Origin: Fistulifera solaris
Lineage: Eukaryota > Bacillariophyta > Bacillariophyceae > Naviculales > Stauroneidaceae
Reading direction: 5' to 3'
Assembly (NCBI GenBank): GCA_030295235.1
Contig: AP026139.1
Coordinates: 558,001 to 622,000, forward strand
Length of the DNA stretch: 64,000 nt
Below, piece by piece: positions 1 to 9,215 of this stretch; within the stretch, counting starts at the first letter, position 1, and each line of letters begins with the position of its first letter. The position numbers and the translations under genes were made by a program. The notes under the pieces are model-generated. The model saw nothing but the letters and a program-made list of their open reading frames with translations. It was not told the DNA's origin and did not search any database.

Positions 1-717
1 ATTCTCTGGTTTCGAACATCATTTTCTTTGTCGTTTTTTCGCTGTTTCTGCTCCTCGTTGGGCTCCTCTCTTGATCTCGTCGTTTTTCGTTTCAGTTTAG
101 GATCATTTGTATTGTTATTTCGCTTTCGTTCCCCTTCGGGCGTCGGTGGCATTTTGGAACGCATGGGTCGTCGCGCCTCTTTCTTTTTTATTCTTTTTCT
201 TTTTGGATTTTTCCTTATAATTTTTGATGTCTTCTTTTTTCTCTTCATGCAAATAGGTGACACTTTGGATGCGGAATTCCATCTGTTCGATTTCGCAGGA
301 CTTTTGGTACAATAAATCGTCCGTTTCTCGGACCGCCTGACGCAAAAACGCAATAGTCTTTTTCAATCCTTCACATTCTTTGCATTTTCGTTGATAGAGC
401 TCTTGCAAAATCTCAATTTCGGTGTCTGGCAAATAAGATGTTTCTACAAACGAACCGCCATTTTCTCGGGTGCCACCAGCTAGAGATTTTTCTGACGAAT
501 TATCCTGCGCGTCTCTTCCTGCCTCCAGGCCTTCTGTCGGTAGCTCCAATAAATCCTCAGTGTCTGGTTTGTCGACGAACGATGGCTCGTGAATCATCCT
601 CGCCGGCTTAATAACCGAATCATCATCATCGCCCCAGGTCGGAATGTTACCTATGACGCGTAACTCCTCTTCGCTCCGCGGCCCGTCAAATACACCACCA
701 TGATCTGGTTCGACCAT
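1..717 (-). CDS. Partial coiled-coil hypothetical protein
   Basis: I do not recognise this gene. It starts at ATG 717 and gives 200 aa before an apparent stop at 115. The first 85 residues are acidic and low in hydrophobics. Residues about 95-150 form a Glu/Lys-rich coiled coil with Cys-rich CKECEGLKK, followed by a very basic Lys run. Just before the stop another minus frame opens and stays open to the window edge, encoding a Lys/Arg/Glu/Asn-rich tail. A one-base shift in the CCC or GGGG run near 140-150 would join the two. The protein therefore probably continues past the left edge, and the stop at 115 may be a base-call artefact. Function unknown. Confidence 0.5.
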
Positions 718-1157
718 CTCAGTGGACGATGCTTCGAACCAAAATCTTCATCGATAGGCAAAGATGCAAAGTTTCCTTAATGCTTTCTTTTGGGCCGGTC
801 ACAATTCCTGCAAATGTAATGCAAGGCAATAAACTTTATGCCTGTACTTTTTTATTCGCGGTACGCTGATTTCTTGTTTCGTAGTGAGGTACTTGGTGTG
901 TACTACTTTGTATACACCCCTGTCCTATGCGCGTGATGTTATTCTCAACTGGAATGTACCTGTACGACTTTTTCATGGCATTGCGTGTTTCGACTTTCGA
1001 CATTCGCGCACTTCATTGCAATGCAACAAATGGAATGACAAAAGCGTTGGTAGTGAAGAGGATACGATCGATATCGAACGGTTTTTTTGACTCGTTTTTC
1101 TTAATAATTTCCTGAAAAAACAATTCGATTGCGCGAGACTAGTCGGACGAGTACGAC
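718..1157. other. Intergenic, divergent promoter region
   Basis: This 440-bp stretch lies between two divergent genes and probably holds both promoters. The short ORFs inside it overlap each other and lack any coding character. I see no RNA gene or repeat here. Confidence 0.4.
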
Positions 1158-2246
1158 ATGATGGGAATGAATACGTTCAATAATCGGCATAGGAGAACTC
1201 TTTTCTTGTGGTTTTGGATTACGCAATGCCTACGGCAAGCCTCTGCCGACGAGGACCCTCAATTGTTTGTGACGGGTACGACTCCTTTTCTGAACCGCAA
1301 AGATTCGAATCCGTTTGCTCCTGATCGAACTTCACAGGCTCCCTACGTGCACTGGACTTGTTACGACCGCCAAAAATCAACAACGCCATTGCAGTGCTGT
1401 CAAACCATTTATCAAATGATCCAAACGGATCCTGAAACACTCCGCTGGAGAACTAAACAAAAAGGGCCTTCGAAGTTTGATAAGAAAGACTTTTTGCAGT
1501 ACTGTACCAAGAATCTACGACCGATACCGAATTCTCCCCATCCTCCTGGACCTAGGGCTCGCTATACACTCGTCCGAGTACCGGAAGGAACGAAACTAAA
1601 CATTCGCAATTGGTCTCAAATATTCGGGTCGGCTACCGAAAGTAGAGTTCCTACTCACCAGTGGTCTTCCGATGACGTGATCTCACCGATTGCCCCATCC
1701 CGGAAAGCCAGGCAATTATTTCTTCCGAGCAAAGAAGAAGAAGACGAACGTATCTCGTCGTCCCCAGCAACCTTTAGTGCCCAATTACAGACGGTCTTTG
1801 TCGCCGATGAAGACTATGACACCAAACGGTACCTCCGACATACATTGACTACACCAGCACTGTCCGAAACATCGGTTACCATCGAAATGCAATTATTATT
1901 GTTTCTTCCCGAAGGGGTCGCTTTGGGGAAACAAAGTCGCGGCGTGACTCCTTGTATCACAAAGGGATGCGAAGTCGAGACTCGCACGGCGTTATCCACC
2001 CAAACGTCCTTGACGCAATTGGATGTGGTGACTACCCAATTGACGGCAACGCTCGAGGGAAATTCGTTGCAGTGGATGACGCAGTTGATTTTAGAAGACG
2101 ACGAAAGTTACACGATACCGGCTCCGATCCTTCATTACGGAAAGCTGATAATGGACGATAGAGTACTCGAATTTGACGGAGAAGCTACCATGGCAAATCC
2201 GATTGTGACCGATTTAGAGGAAGCATGGAAGGGGGATGAGTTGTAA
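1158..2246 (+). CDS. Secreted or ER-lumenal protein ending GDEL
   Basis: Single-exon ORF of 362 aa from ATG 1158. An N-terminal hydrophobic segment (TLFLWFWITQC, about residues 14-24) followed by ASADE looks like a cleavable signal peptide. The mature part has a Cys cluster near residues 75-85 (TCYDR...QCCQTIYQ), a Lys-rich patch, then a Thr/Ser-rich beta-like half. The last four residues are GDEL, close to the KDEL/HDEL class of ER-retrieval signals, although Gly at the first position is unusual. I cannot assign a family. ER residence is an inference from the two end signals. Confidence 0.7.
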   Translation: MMGMNTFNNRHRRTLFLWFWITQCLRQASADEDPQLFVTGTTPFLNRKDSNPFAPDRTSQAPYVHWTCYDRQKSTTPLQCCQTIYQMIQTDPETLRWRTKQKGPSKFDKKDFLQYCTKNLRPIPNSPHPPGPRARYTLVRVPEGTKLNIRNWSQIFGSATESRVPTHQWSSDDVISPIAPSRKARQLFLPSKEEEDERISSSPATFSAQLQTVFVADEDYDTKRYLRHTLTTPALSETSVTIEMQLLLFLPEGVALGKQSRGVTPCITKGCEVETRTALSTQTSLTQLDVVTTQLTATLEGNSLQWMTQLILEDDESYTIPAPILHYGKLIMDDRVLEFDGEATMANPIVTDLEEAWKGDEL

Positions 2247-2517
2247 GTTCATAAAAAGCAGTATGTATGGCGCTCACAAAAGAGCGATCTGGAACCATGG
2301 ATTCGAAGTGAATAAAAGTTGATTCGTCTAGTCGTTCGTCGAGTCGCAGTACACATCTCTTTGAGGATGGATTGGATGACAAGCTAAAAGAAACAACCTA
2401 AGCTAGTTTTAGGTCGTATAGGACTAAAATTGTATGCCGCAACCGGAAAAACTAAATAAGGTATCTCATTTATGTTCCCGTTGCAAGGATAGATCAGAGA
2501 CTTACTAGGAAATTCGT

Positions 2518-3360
2518 TTACTTGGTGTCGACGCTCAACAAAAGATTGGATCCACCAGATTCGCCACCACCGCCCGGTAAATAGACGATATTGCGCGATT
2601 GCGCCAACTTTCCGGCAATTTCTTTCGCTGCATCAATACGACGAACTTCCACAATGGCGTTTCCTGTCTTCTCCATCGCCTTCGTGATGATACTCGCCGC
2701 TTCGGCTTCTCCCTCTGCACGAGTCACCACCGCAATACGTTCTTGCTCCGCCTTTTTGACGACCCACTGCTGACGTTCCGCTTCCTGCGAAGCCACCTGT
2801 TTCATTTCGATGGCTTTCATAAATTCTCTCCCGAACGTCAAATGCGTAATCGCCACATCATCCAAGGTCAAATGAAAGTGTCTAGCTCTCTTGGTCATGG
2901 CTTCCTTAATGCGGTTGGAGACTTCCGCACGCTTTGACAAGAGCTCTTCGGCATTGTACTGCGCCACAATGGACTTCAAGACTTCATTCCCAATCGAGGG
3001 CAAGACACGCTCATCGAAATCGGTACCAAGTTCACGGTACAGGGCGGGCAACTCTTCGACAATGGGACGCCAGAGCACACGTAGTTTGATATTGACCATC
3101 TGCAAGTCCTTGGTACCGGTAATGGAGGGAATTTCGCGGGGTTTGGTACGAACGTCCATAACAATGGGTCGTTGCACGACGGGAATCATGAAATGAGTGC
3201 CTTCTCCTCGTACATCGGAACGAATACCACCGCGGAGCGTATCGAAGAGAACCGCACGTTCTCCTCCGTCCACATTGTATATGCACTGCGAGACCGTGAA
3301 TGTTCCCACCGCGAGTACTCCAGAGAGACGACCGAGTCGATTTAAAGCTGCTTCTGCCAT
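2518..3360 (-). CDS. PHB1: Prohibitin (PHB1 type), mitochondrial
   Basis: Intact intronless ORF of 280 aa, the usual length for prohibitins. After a short N-terminal hydrophobic anchor (LSGVLAVGTFTVSQCIYNV) comes the SPFH/Band-7 domain: GGERAVLFD, GTHFMIPVVQRPIVMDVRTKP, then IVAQYNAEELLSKRAEVS and an alpha-helical region rich in Ala, Glu and Lys. These are family signatures. Prohibitins assemble as PHB1-PHB2 rings in the inner mitochondrial membrane, where they scaffold lipids and regulate m-AAA proteases. Residue pattern fits PHB1 better than PHB2, based on recall of the families rather than an alignment. It has no frame break. Confidence 0.95.
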   Translation of the reverse strand: MAEAALNRLGRLSGVLAVGTFTVSQCIYNVDGGERAVLFDTLRGGIRSDVRGEGTHFMIPVVQRPIVMDVRTKPREIPSITGTKDLQMVNIKLRVLWRPIVEELPALYRELGTDFDERVLPSIGNEVLKSIVAQYNAEELLSKRAEVSNRIKEAMTKRARHFHLTLDDVAITHLTFGREFMKAIEMKQVASQEAERQQWVVKKAEQERIAVVTRAEGEAEAASIITKAMEKTGNAIVEVRRIDAAKEIAGKLAQSRNIVYLPGGGGESGGSNLLLSVDTK

Positions 3361-3876
3361 TGTTGAATGAATGGGAAAAGAAATTTATGCAATGTTGCGA
3401 GTTGTATTGTTTATTATTTGCTCGTATCTCCACCGCTGCGCTTTTTTTTCATGGAGCAGGCGAGTGATCGGGTCTCGAGTTTACGAGTTACGTGACGGGG
3501 AGCATGTAGTGTAGAATAAAAAGTTGATGTAAATACCATGCATGCGGCACTTCTGTAAACTCCCCGGAGAAACGAAAAGATCGGGTGGGAACGAAAAAAC
3601 GCACAGTCAGTCCGTCTCACTGCTTGGCAACATAACCTGTTCCGATTATGATTCACGCCATCGAGTCACGAATCTGGCGTCCTCCAATTCCGAATGCGTC
3701 AGTGCGTCAACGCAAAGTTCTGTTCTGCGTTTTCTTTTCTTGACACACTTTTTGACCACTGGCCACACACTTCCGTTGACCCGCCGATCCACCGAACGTC
3801 AACAGCGTTCATCCAAACATGCTGTTGTACGAACAATAGTCAACAATCATCATCCAAACAATAGTCAACAATCATC
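3361..3876. other. Intergenic, divergent promoter region
   Basis: 516 bp between prohibitin (-) and a small plus-strand ORF. The right end holds a short direct repeat in which CAATAGTCAACAATCATCAT occurs twice just before the downstream ATG. No RNA gene seen. Confidence 0.35.
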
Positions 3877-4206
3877 ATGGTCCCACAAATGAGAGACAAG
3901 GCGGCACCCAACCCTTCCCATTATCACATGAAGAAAACAAACGACGAACCCATCTCGTCGACACCACCCATTTCACGCTCGATCAAAATCGTTCCCGCTC
4001 CATTGAATTCGTTGCAATTGCAACAAGAGAATTACGAGGCTTTTGTGCATGGACGGGATGACAAGATGTATTCCCGCATTGCGATGGGTCGAAGTCGTGG
4101 GAATCCTCCTCTCGTGGTCTCAATCACTCACCCGACGATGTTGAACCAGAGAAGGAGACGTCGTATGAGGAGGAGGAAGGGATTTTTGAAATCGATCTCT
4201 GATTAA
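3877..4206 (+). CDS. Small hypothetical protein
   Basis: ATG at 3877 opens a 109-aa ORF with no recognisable domain. The middle (about residues 40-70, NYEAFVHGRDDKMYSRIAMGRSRG) looks coding. The annotated frame ends in an Arg-rich tail, but from about 4110 a neighbouring frame gives an acidic tail (PDDVEPEKETSYEEEEGIF...) ending at 4202 that looks more natural. One-base errors are common in this window, so the acidic tail may be the real C-terminus. I cannot decide between them. Confidence 0.45.
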   Translation: MVPQMRDKAAPNPSHYHMKKTNDEPISSTPPISRSIKIVPAPLNSLQLQQENYEAFVHGRDDKMYSRIAMGRSRGNPPLVVSITHPTMLNQRRRRRMRRRKGFLKSISD

Positions 4207-4379
4207 TTTCACCCATGGTCGATTCAGGGAAAAATGGTATTTTGGTTGCGGTCGTTTTTGTTACTTTTTCAAGAACGAATGAACATTTTGAAGCTTTTTT
4301 TGCATGCTACACTTTTCCCTGAAGCGCATCTCTTTATTTTTGGCTACTTGAACCAATTTTCTGGCTAGCTTTTCTCAAT

Positions 4380-5474
4380 TTAAATTAAAATCTTTTGCTT
4401 ATCATATGAGGATACTGAAGATAAATTGCCTGTCAAGCGATTCAATATCTTGTCTGTTTCGTTCTCCTGTCTGGACATTTTGTAAATCCATGTGTTATCA
4501 ATCATTTGGTGCCGATCGACATGATAAGCCGTCCCAAATGTTGCATAAAATGGCACAGCTACAAAGGCCGAAGTCCCCGCTGCGATGCTTTGATTCGCCA
4601 TGATCGATCGAGTAAAGGCGAGCGTGATGGTTTCCGTTGGAGCATTTCGAATCGTGACAGTCGTCTTTGGAACCAGAAAGTATCGCACAACGACTCGTAT
4701 CCTTACGATCATTCTTTCGGACCTGACCATGGAACGGTTGTGTGATAGTGCCAATGGAACGCGCTTCTTCCGAAATAAAGCGGGCCAGTGTAGTAAACGG
4801 AGCATATCCATAGTCAGGACCATGTTTCTCCTCGAGTAAATCACCACAACGGAATAATGAATGGTCACAACATCGATTTCAATACCGGTAAATAAAGGTA
4901 ACAAAGGAGTCGGTAAATGCAGTCTTTGTTCTCTGTATTCATCCATCTGAAAATTTGCCGCGGGATGGTGTGCAGAAGGAAATTACCTATCATACTCACG
5001 GCCATTCTTCGGAGTTCATACCGAATATCCTCGACAATCCGACCATCCATATCCATGTGGCATGACAGGCTGTTTCCAGCGAAAGTCGAGAGAGTTACGT
5101 TGATAAGACCCAAATTTCCCCATGATCCAGAATATGACTAACTGGCTCTAATTTTCGGTCTCCCGACATTCCATTTCCAGTTCGACATGGCCCATCCGGT
5201 ACACCGCTTGACGAACACTGTACAAAAACCACAATCAATTCCCTGTTCCGCAACCGCTGGTATACATTTCTTCGCAATCGAATTGATAATAGTACCGAAC
5301 AATGTCGTCGTCTATTGAATGATGATTCAACGCGAGATGTTTCGCCACATCCTCGCACAAGGGGATCCGGCTTCTTTCGAAAAACTGGCGAAGGTGTTTG
5401 TAAATTATTTTTGGTTGTGAAATATCGATCGAAGTACTTTTTCTTCGGTAGTGTTTTATGGAGTTACTTGATCT
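4380..5474 (-). CDS. Poorly resolved gene with possible ubiquitin-like fold
   Basis: No single frame covers this stretch, but successive minus frames give coding-like segments: EDVAKHLALNHHSIDDDIVR (about 5340-5280), VPDGPCRTGNGMSGDRK, INVTLSTFAGNSL...VEDIRYELRRMA (5110-5000), a 53-nt GT-AG intron (4947-4999), then MDEYREQRLHLPTP, EEKHGPDYGYAPFTTLARF and TTVTIRNAPTETITLAFTRS. Four or five one-base corrections at homopolymers would join them. The segment INVTLS...VEDIRYELRRMA...YREQRLHL resembles a ubiquitin-like fold (beta hairpin, V-x-DI/LK helix, then QRL), which is a weak inference. No convincing ATG is visible at the 5' end. It could also be a decayed gene. Confidence 0.35.
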
Positions 5475-5713
5475 TCACGAAGAGGCACAGTCGAAAGTTT
5501 GGACGAATAAACAGAAGATCGCAGCAAAGAGTGCACGGCTAGCAGGGACGAGCACAGAGCATAGACTTGCTGTGTGCTAAGGGAAGCCATCACCCCGCTA
5601 CAGCATTTTGATCGTATCGTCTACTTGCAACTGAGGGCGACAGCAGGATCTTGAGGAAAAGTGACCAACAATTCAATGCAATGGGTCACATTTTTGCAAA
5701 TCTTCTTCGTACC

Positions 5714-5800
5714 GGAAACGACGTTAAAATTCTGCCTCCAGTACAAGATGAGTCGAGCTACGAAGCGTAGACGTCGACGCAGAATTTTAACGCCGTTTCC
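5714..5800. repeat. Foldback element, copy 1
   Basis: Inverted repeat of 22-nt arms (5714-5735 and 5779-5800), 21 of 22 positions complementary, around a 43-nt centre. The arms share the core GTTAAAATTCTGC / GCAGAATTTTAACG with a second element at 6426-6505. It looks like a small foldback or MITE-type element. No ORF inside. Confidence 0.75.
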
Positions 5801-5846
5801 CCGATGAAATAAGCGTTTCTGTACTATAAGTTTTGCAATGATAAAC

Positions 5847-5964
5847 AGGAACGACCATACTACGATGACAGCACCGCTTCCCGTCTGCTCAGCGAAGTTA
5901 AGCATCGTCAGGCCCGGTTAGTACTACGGTGGGGGACCACGTTGGAATCCCGGGTGTTGTTCTT
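5847..5964 (+). rRNA. 5S ribosomal RNA, copy 1
   Basis: 118 nt with all eukaryotic 5S landmarks: ACCGCTTCCCGTCTGCTCAG, CGAAGTTAAGC, CAGGCCCGGTTAGTACTACG, GGTGGGGGACCACG and GGAATCCCGGG. The two ends (AGGAACGAC and GTTGTTCTT) form a perfect 9-bp helix I with three G-U pairs, which fixes the limits. The loop E sequence TTAGTA is canonical. A second copy lies 11 kb away with similar downstream flank (TTTGCTTTTTCCTC...CAGCGCGAAA). This looks like the functional copy of the two. It is transcribed by RNA polymerase III from internal promoter elements. Confidence 0.95.
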
Positions 5965-5967
5965 TGC

Positions 5968-5972
5968 TTTTT
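5968..5972 (+). terminator. Pol III T-tract terminator of 5S copy 1
   Basis: A run of five T residues starts 4 nt after the 5S 3' end, the usual Pol III termination signal. The same layout is found after the second copy. Confidence 0.7.
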
Positions 5973-6039
5973 CCTCTCCAGCGCGAAATCGAAATGGCCT
6001 TGCATGTTTGGTTTGATATCAGAACCAAAGGAAGAATAA

Positions 6040-6258
6040 TACGGAGTACCTACTAACTATTAAGCAATCGTGAACCATATTAAGCAATCGTGAACCAACT
6101 ACTATGAATGAATTACTGCGCTCCTATACGGTGCACACGGTTCCAGTACTGTACCTGGTAGTGTATAAAATGCTTCGATGGCAATAATTTGCGTTCGGCC
6201 CTTTTGCGTTCAAAGGAACACAACCAAAGTAAAAGAATAATACGTAAGCAATCGTGAA
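6040..6258. repeat. Short tandem/direct repeats TAAGCAATCGTGAA
   Basis: TAAGCAATCGTGAACC occurs at 6061 and 6081 as a 20-bp tandem, and TAAGCAATCGTGAA recurs at 6245. Flanks are also shared: AGAATAATACG precedes both clusters and CTATGAATGAATTA follows both (about 6103 and 6272). The region looks like a decayed duplication of about 180 bp. The rest of 5965-6588 holds only this, the second foldback element and the promoter of the next gene. Confidence 0.6.
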
Positions 6259-6425
6259 GGAACTATCCAGAACTATGAATGAATTATTGCACTCTTACTC
6301 TTGCGTCCCGAGCTCCCCGCTCCCCGGGCAACAAAATACCCGCCGCTCTCCTCACCCGGGTCGCATGCTTTTGCTCTTTCAACATTATTTTCTGTTGGAT
6401 TCTTTCCTAGCTATACAGAGCACAG

Positions 6426-6505
6426 GGAAGGACGTTAAAATTCTGCCTCCCAGTACAAGGTTCTACGTAGCGTCCACGACGAGGCAGAATTTTAACGCCG
6501 TTTCC
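6426..6505. repeat. Foldback element, copy 2
   Basis: Left arm 6426-6449 and right arm 6481-6505 are nearly complementary, with the same GTTAAAATTCTGCCTC core as copy 1 and a shared CCAGTACAAG next to the left arm. Same orientation as copy 1, about 710 bp away. The centre differs and is shorter (31 nt). Confidence 0.75.
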
Positions 6506-6588
6506 AGACTATTTCTCGAAACATCCAAACCCCCTAGCCGATAACAATATTCAATTATACATTGCCCATTTAGCTAAGCATATTTTTC

Positions 6589-8182
6589 ATGAAGAACGAC
6601 GCCGAAGAAGGAGCCTGGGATGTCTTTGGGAGCGAGGAGGAAGATGATAATTCGAGTCACTCTACGAACGACGTGCGGAAAGACTCTTCGGCCGTTCCAC
6701 TTTTGTTGCAACAACTCACGCAGATATGGATGTTACAAAACGCAGGAGTTCGTTTGTCGGAGCGAATTGTCGGGTTATACGGGGAAGCAACAATGTGGAC
6801 AACAGCACTTGCGGAAAGAGAAATACAACCACAGCAAATCGATCATGCTACACCGAAGCCGTTCCATCAACCGTCGTATGATGCTATGATACTTTGTCTC
6901 GCACCGAATCAAAGTTCAGACGATATTTACTCGTTCTTGAAGGATTTTCGACGAATCGTACGGATGGTAGTTCCGGGAGGAATCATCATCCTTCCATTGA
7001 ACATTCGAGAGGCAATCATCCAATCGAGCAAAGAAGACTGGATGTTCAGCGAGCTCACAACACTGCAAAATAATAACAATGATCCTACAGACTCGAGTGG
7101 ATGGGAACTCGTGCAGAGGCGATTTTGTACAATACAATGGAAAACGTGTCGTTGGTTACCTTCCAATTACGATCTCGAAGCGGAATACGAACGAGCTCGT
7201 AAAGCTACGGTAGCTTTGTCCATGAGGGAACACAACCAGCGCAAGCTAACAGCACAATCCATCCAACGAGCCATCAAGGCTTTACAACAGTATGGCTATT
7301 GCATTATATCGGGTGGATTGATTCATCCGGAACAATCGAATCTCTATGGGCAAGCCGCATTGTCGGATCTCCAACAAGTGGCAGATACTTTACGGCAAGA
7401 AAAGGGATTGCAGCTCTTTGAGTCGGGTGTCATCTCGGAAGAAGCAGCTGTATATCGAGAAATCTCACAGAGGGAACATTTTCGTGTCGACATTCGACAT
7501 GGTCCTACGATGGAGAAGCTTCGAGGTACCTCAGGCAATGTCTCTCGTACGATGACGGCTTTGGAGAACGAAACAAATGATTTTTTGCGCGGGAATGCGG
7601 ATTTGTTGGAAATTATACGCCGTGTCATGAATCCTGTCAATGAAAACTTGTCACCGGGAAATTTCGGACGGTACAATTTTGAAGGACGAGGTCCTGATGG
7701 TAGCTTTCAAGATGTTCGCGTGGGTCCAGTGGGTGCTATCGTTACCTGGCCCGGTGCCACGGATCAAGCCTTACACGCCGATACGCCGCATCTATTTGAG
7801 CACATGGCGGCACTTCCGGCGCATTATATCAACGTGTTTACACCAGGATCGATGATCGTGAGCGAAGACGATGCACACAAAGTGGGTCAAACGGCCTTTT
7901 GCATGAAACTCATAAACTGGATGTGACTGCAAAGTACGAAGGCAATTCACGCGATTCATCTTTCGGTACTTCCGAGATGTGGCGGAAGCATTTGGTTCGT
8001 CCTCAATTGAATATGGGCGACGTTGTCCTTTTGATTGTCGCATCCTGCACTTTGGACTTCCTAACGAGTCCGAACACAATACATTTCGACCGTTGCTTTA
8101 CACCAACGTGACGATGCATTGGTTTCATGATCCGAAAAATTGGGACAATGAGAAGCGGATATTTTCCTCGTATGAAAGCTAG
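6589..8182 (+). CDS. 2OG-Fe(II) dioxygenase (PhyH-like) with methyltransferase-like N-terminal region
   Basis: ATG 6589. The frame breaks twice, at T-runs 7897-7900 and 8029-8032. Both read CCTTTTG, and in both one more T restores a single frame ending at TAG 8182 (about 531 aa). The C-terminal half is a phytanoyl-CoA-dioxygenase-like fold: His396-x-Asp398 in HADTPH, a distal His in CRILHFGLP and an Arg in FRPLLYTNVTMHWF. These are the Fe(II) and 2-oxoglutarate ligands of the family. The front contains SYDAMILCLAP (96-105) and a RIVRMVVPGGIIILPL segment (122-137) that resemble motifs of class I SAM methyltransferases, but motif I is weak. Substrate unknown. Its stop is 10 bp from the convergent DTW gene. 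Confidence 0.8.
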
Positions 8183-8192
8183 CAATAAAACT

Positions 8193-8969
8193 TCAGCTAG
8201 AATCTGTTGTTTCGGCTCCTTCTTTTTGTTTGTTATATCTAAATGCGTTCCATTGTGACACCATCAAATCTAGCGGCTTCATCAGAGCCGTATGTATTTG
8301 ATTGTTGTGTTCTAAAGCAGCGAGAACCCACGAAATGGCTTCCGCGGTACAAAATTGATCATCGGCTTTCGCTTTACGAATTTCAAAGCGTCGCGGTTGG
8401 AATGATTTTTCTTCCAAGTCCTGTAAATCGATACTGATCCGCACAATATCTTTTGGATACTGATTTCGTTCCTGTAAAGTACGATCCATCTCACAAGCGT
8501 ATTGCCAAGTGGCATCTAAAAATACCACCGTCACAAACACGTTTTGCGTGTCTTCCTCTATTGTCTCTAATCGCTGCAGAGCCGTCGATAGCGAAATGGC
8601 CTGTGGACCCGGAAAGACTAACCACGTCTGATGGTGCGCCTGGGGATGCCGTGATCGACATTGCGCCTCCAAAATATTAGAAAGGGCATTCCCAGAGGCC
8701 ACATCAAATCGACGACCTATTACTACCGTCAAATGATCGGGATCGATCGAATGCTGTACGATGGGCAAACTGCGGTTTTTACGACGGAGTTCGTGGGGAT
8801 GCTGCAATACGAGACAGTGGGAACGATGTAATGTAAGCACAGGATGGGGTAACGCGGGGCAATAACAGGTCGAAGGCGTCGGCCGTTCACACTGAGGACA
8901 AATGGCCCGTGGTTTTCGGGATGAAGTCTCTGTTTCCTCAGTCTGCCACAACCAATCGTCAAGATTCAT
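8193..8969 (-). CDS. DTW-domain tRNA aminocarboxypropyltransferase
   Basis: 258 aa from ATG 8969. The frame is open further upstream but has no earlier ATG. A zinc-binding cluster (Cys24, Cys27, Cys35, Cys37) is followed by LVLQHPHELRRKNRS, TWLVFPGP and the family motif VFLDATWQYACEM (D-x-T-W). DTW/TapT-type enzymes transfer the 3-amino-3-carboxypropyl group of SAM to uridine in tRNA (acp3U), and eukaryotic relatives are DTWD1 and DTWD2. I cannot tell which tRNA position it modifies. The ORF is intact. Confidence 0.88.
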   Translation of the reverse strand: MNLDDWLWQTEETETSSRKPRAICPQCERPTPSTCYCPALPHPVLTLHRSHCLVLQHPHELRRKNRSLPIVQHSIDPDHLTVVIGRRFDVASGNALSNILEAQCRSRHPQAHHQTWLVFPGPQAISLSTALQRLETIEEDTQNVFVTVVFLDATWQYACEMDRTLQERNQYPKDIVRISIDLQDLEEKSFQPRRFEIRKAKADDQFCTAEAISWVLAALEHNNQIHTALMKPLDLMVSQWNAFRYNKQKEGAETTDSS

Positions 8970-9065
8970 CTTGTTGCGAAAGTCGCTGATCCCTGTAGCA
9001 TAAAGGTTGCCTTCAACTTGTTGATCTTTACATGTCAATCTCGGCAATCATTTGCAGAGGCCTCG

Positions 9066-9082
9066 TGACTGAAATCCAGTCG
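9066..9082. repeat. Dispersed palindromic motif GACTG-N5-CAGTC, copy 1
   Basis: TGACTGAAATCCAGTCG, with 5-bp complementary arms. Related copies lie at 10253, 10476 and 58791, and partly at 36283. Confidence 0.5.
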
Positions 9083-9215
9083 CAAAAATTTATAGAGGAA
9101 ACGTTTGGATCTACGATAAGTTTTCCTACAGTGCCCGGCCCTGTGTTTCATATAGAGTATTTCTTTTAAGAATACTTCATTGCTTAATCTCCTTGTGATC
9201 ATAATCGATTTCGAA

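Noticed and set aside
884-1115. Overlapping small plus-strand ORFs upstream of the GDEL gene
   Set aside because: Two out-of-frame ORFs over the same DNA with no family match. Probably promoter sequence.
4406-4839. Plus-strand ORFs in the fragmented gene region
   Set aside because: Short, overlapping and without domains. The minus strand has better coding texture and a clean intron.
7891-8034. Programmed ribosomal frameshifting in the 2OG gene
   Set aside because: Two shifts at the same CCTTTTG context, plus many similar breaks in unrelated genes, fit base-call error better.
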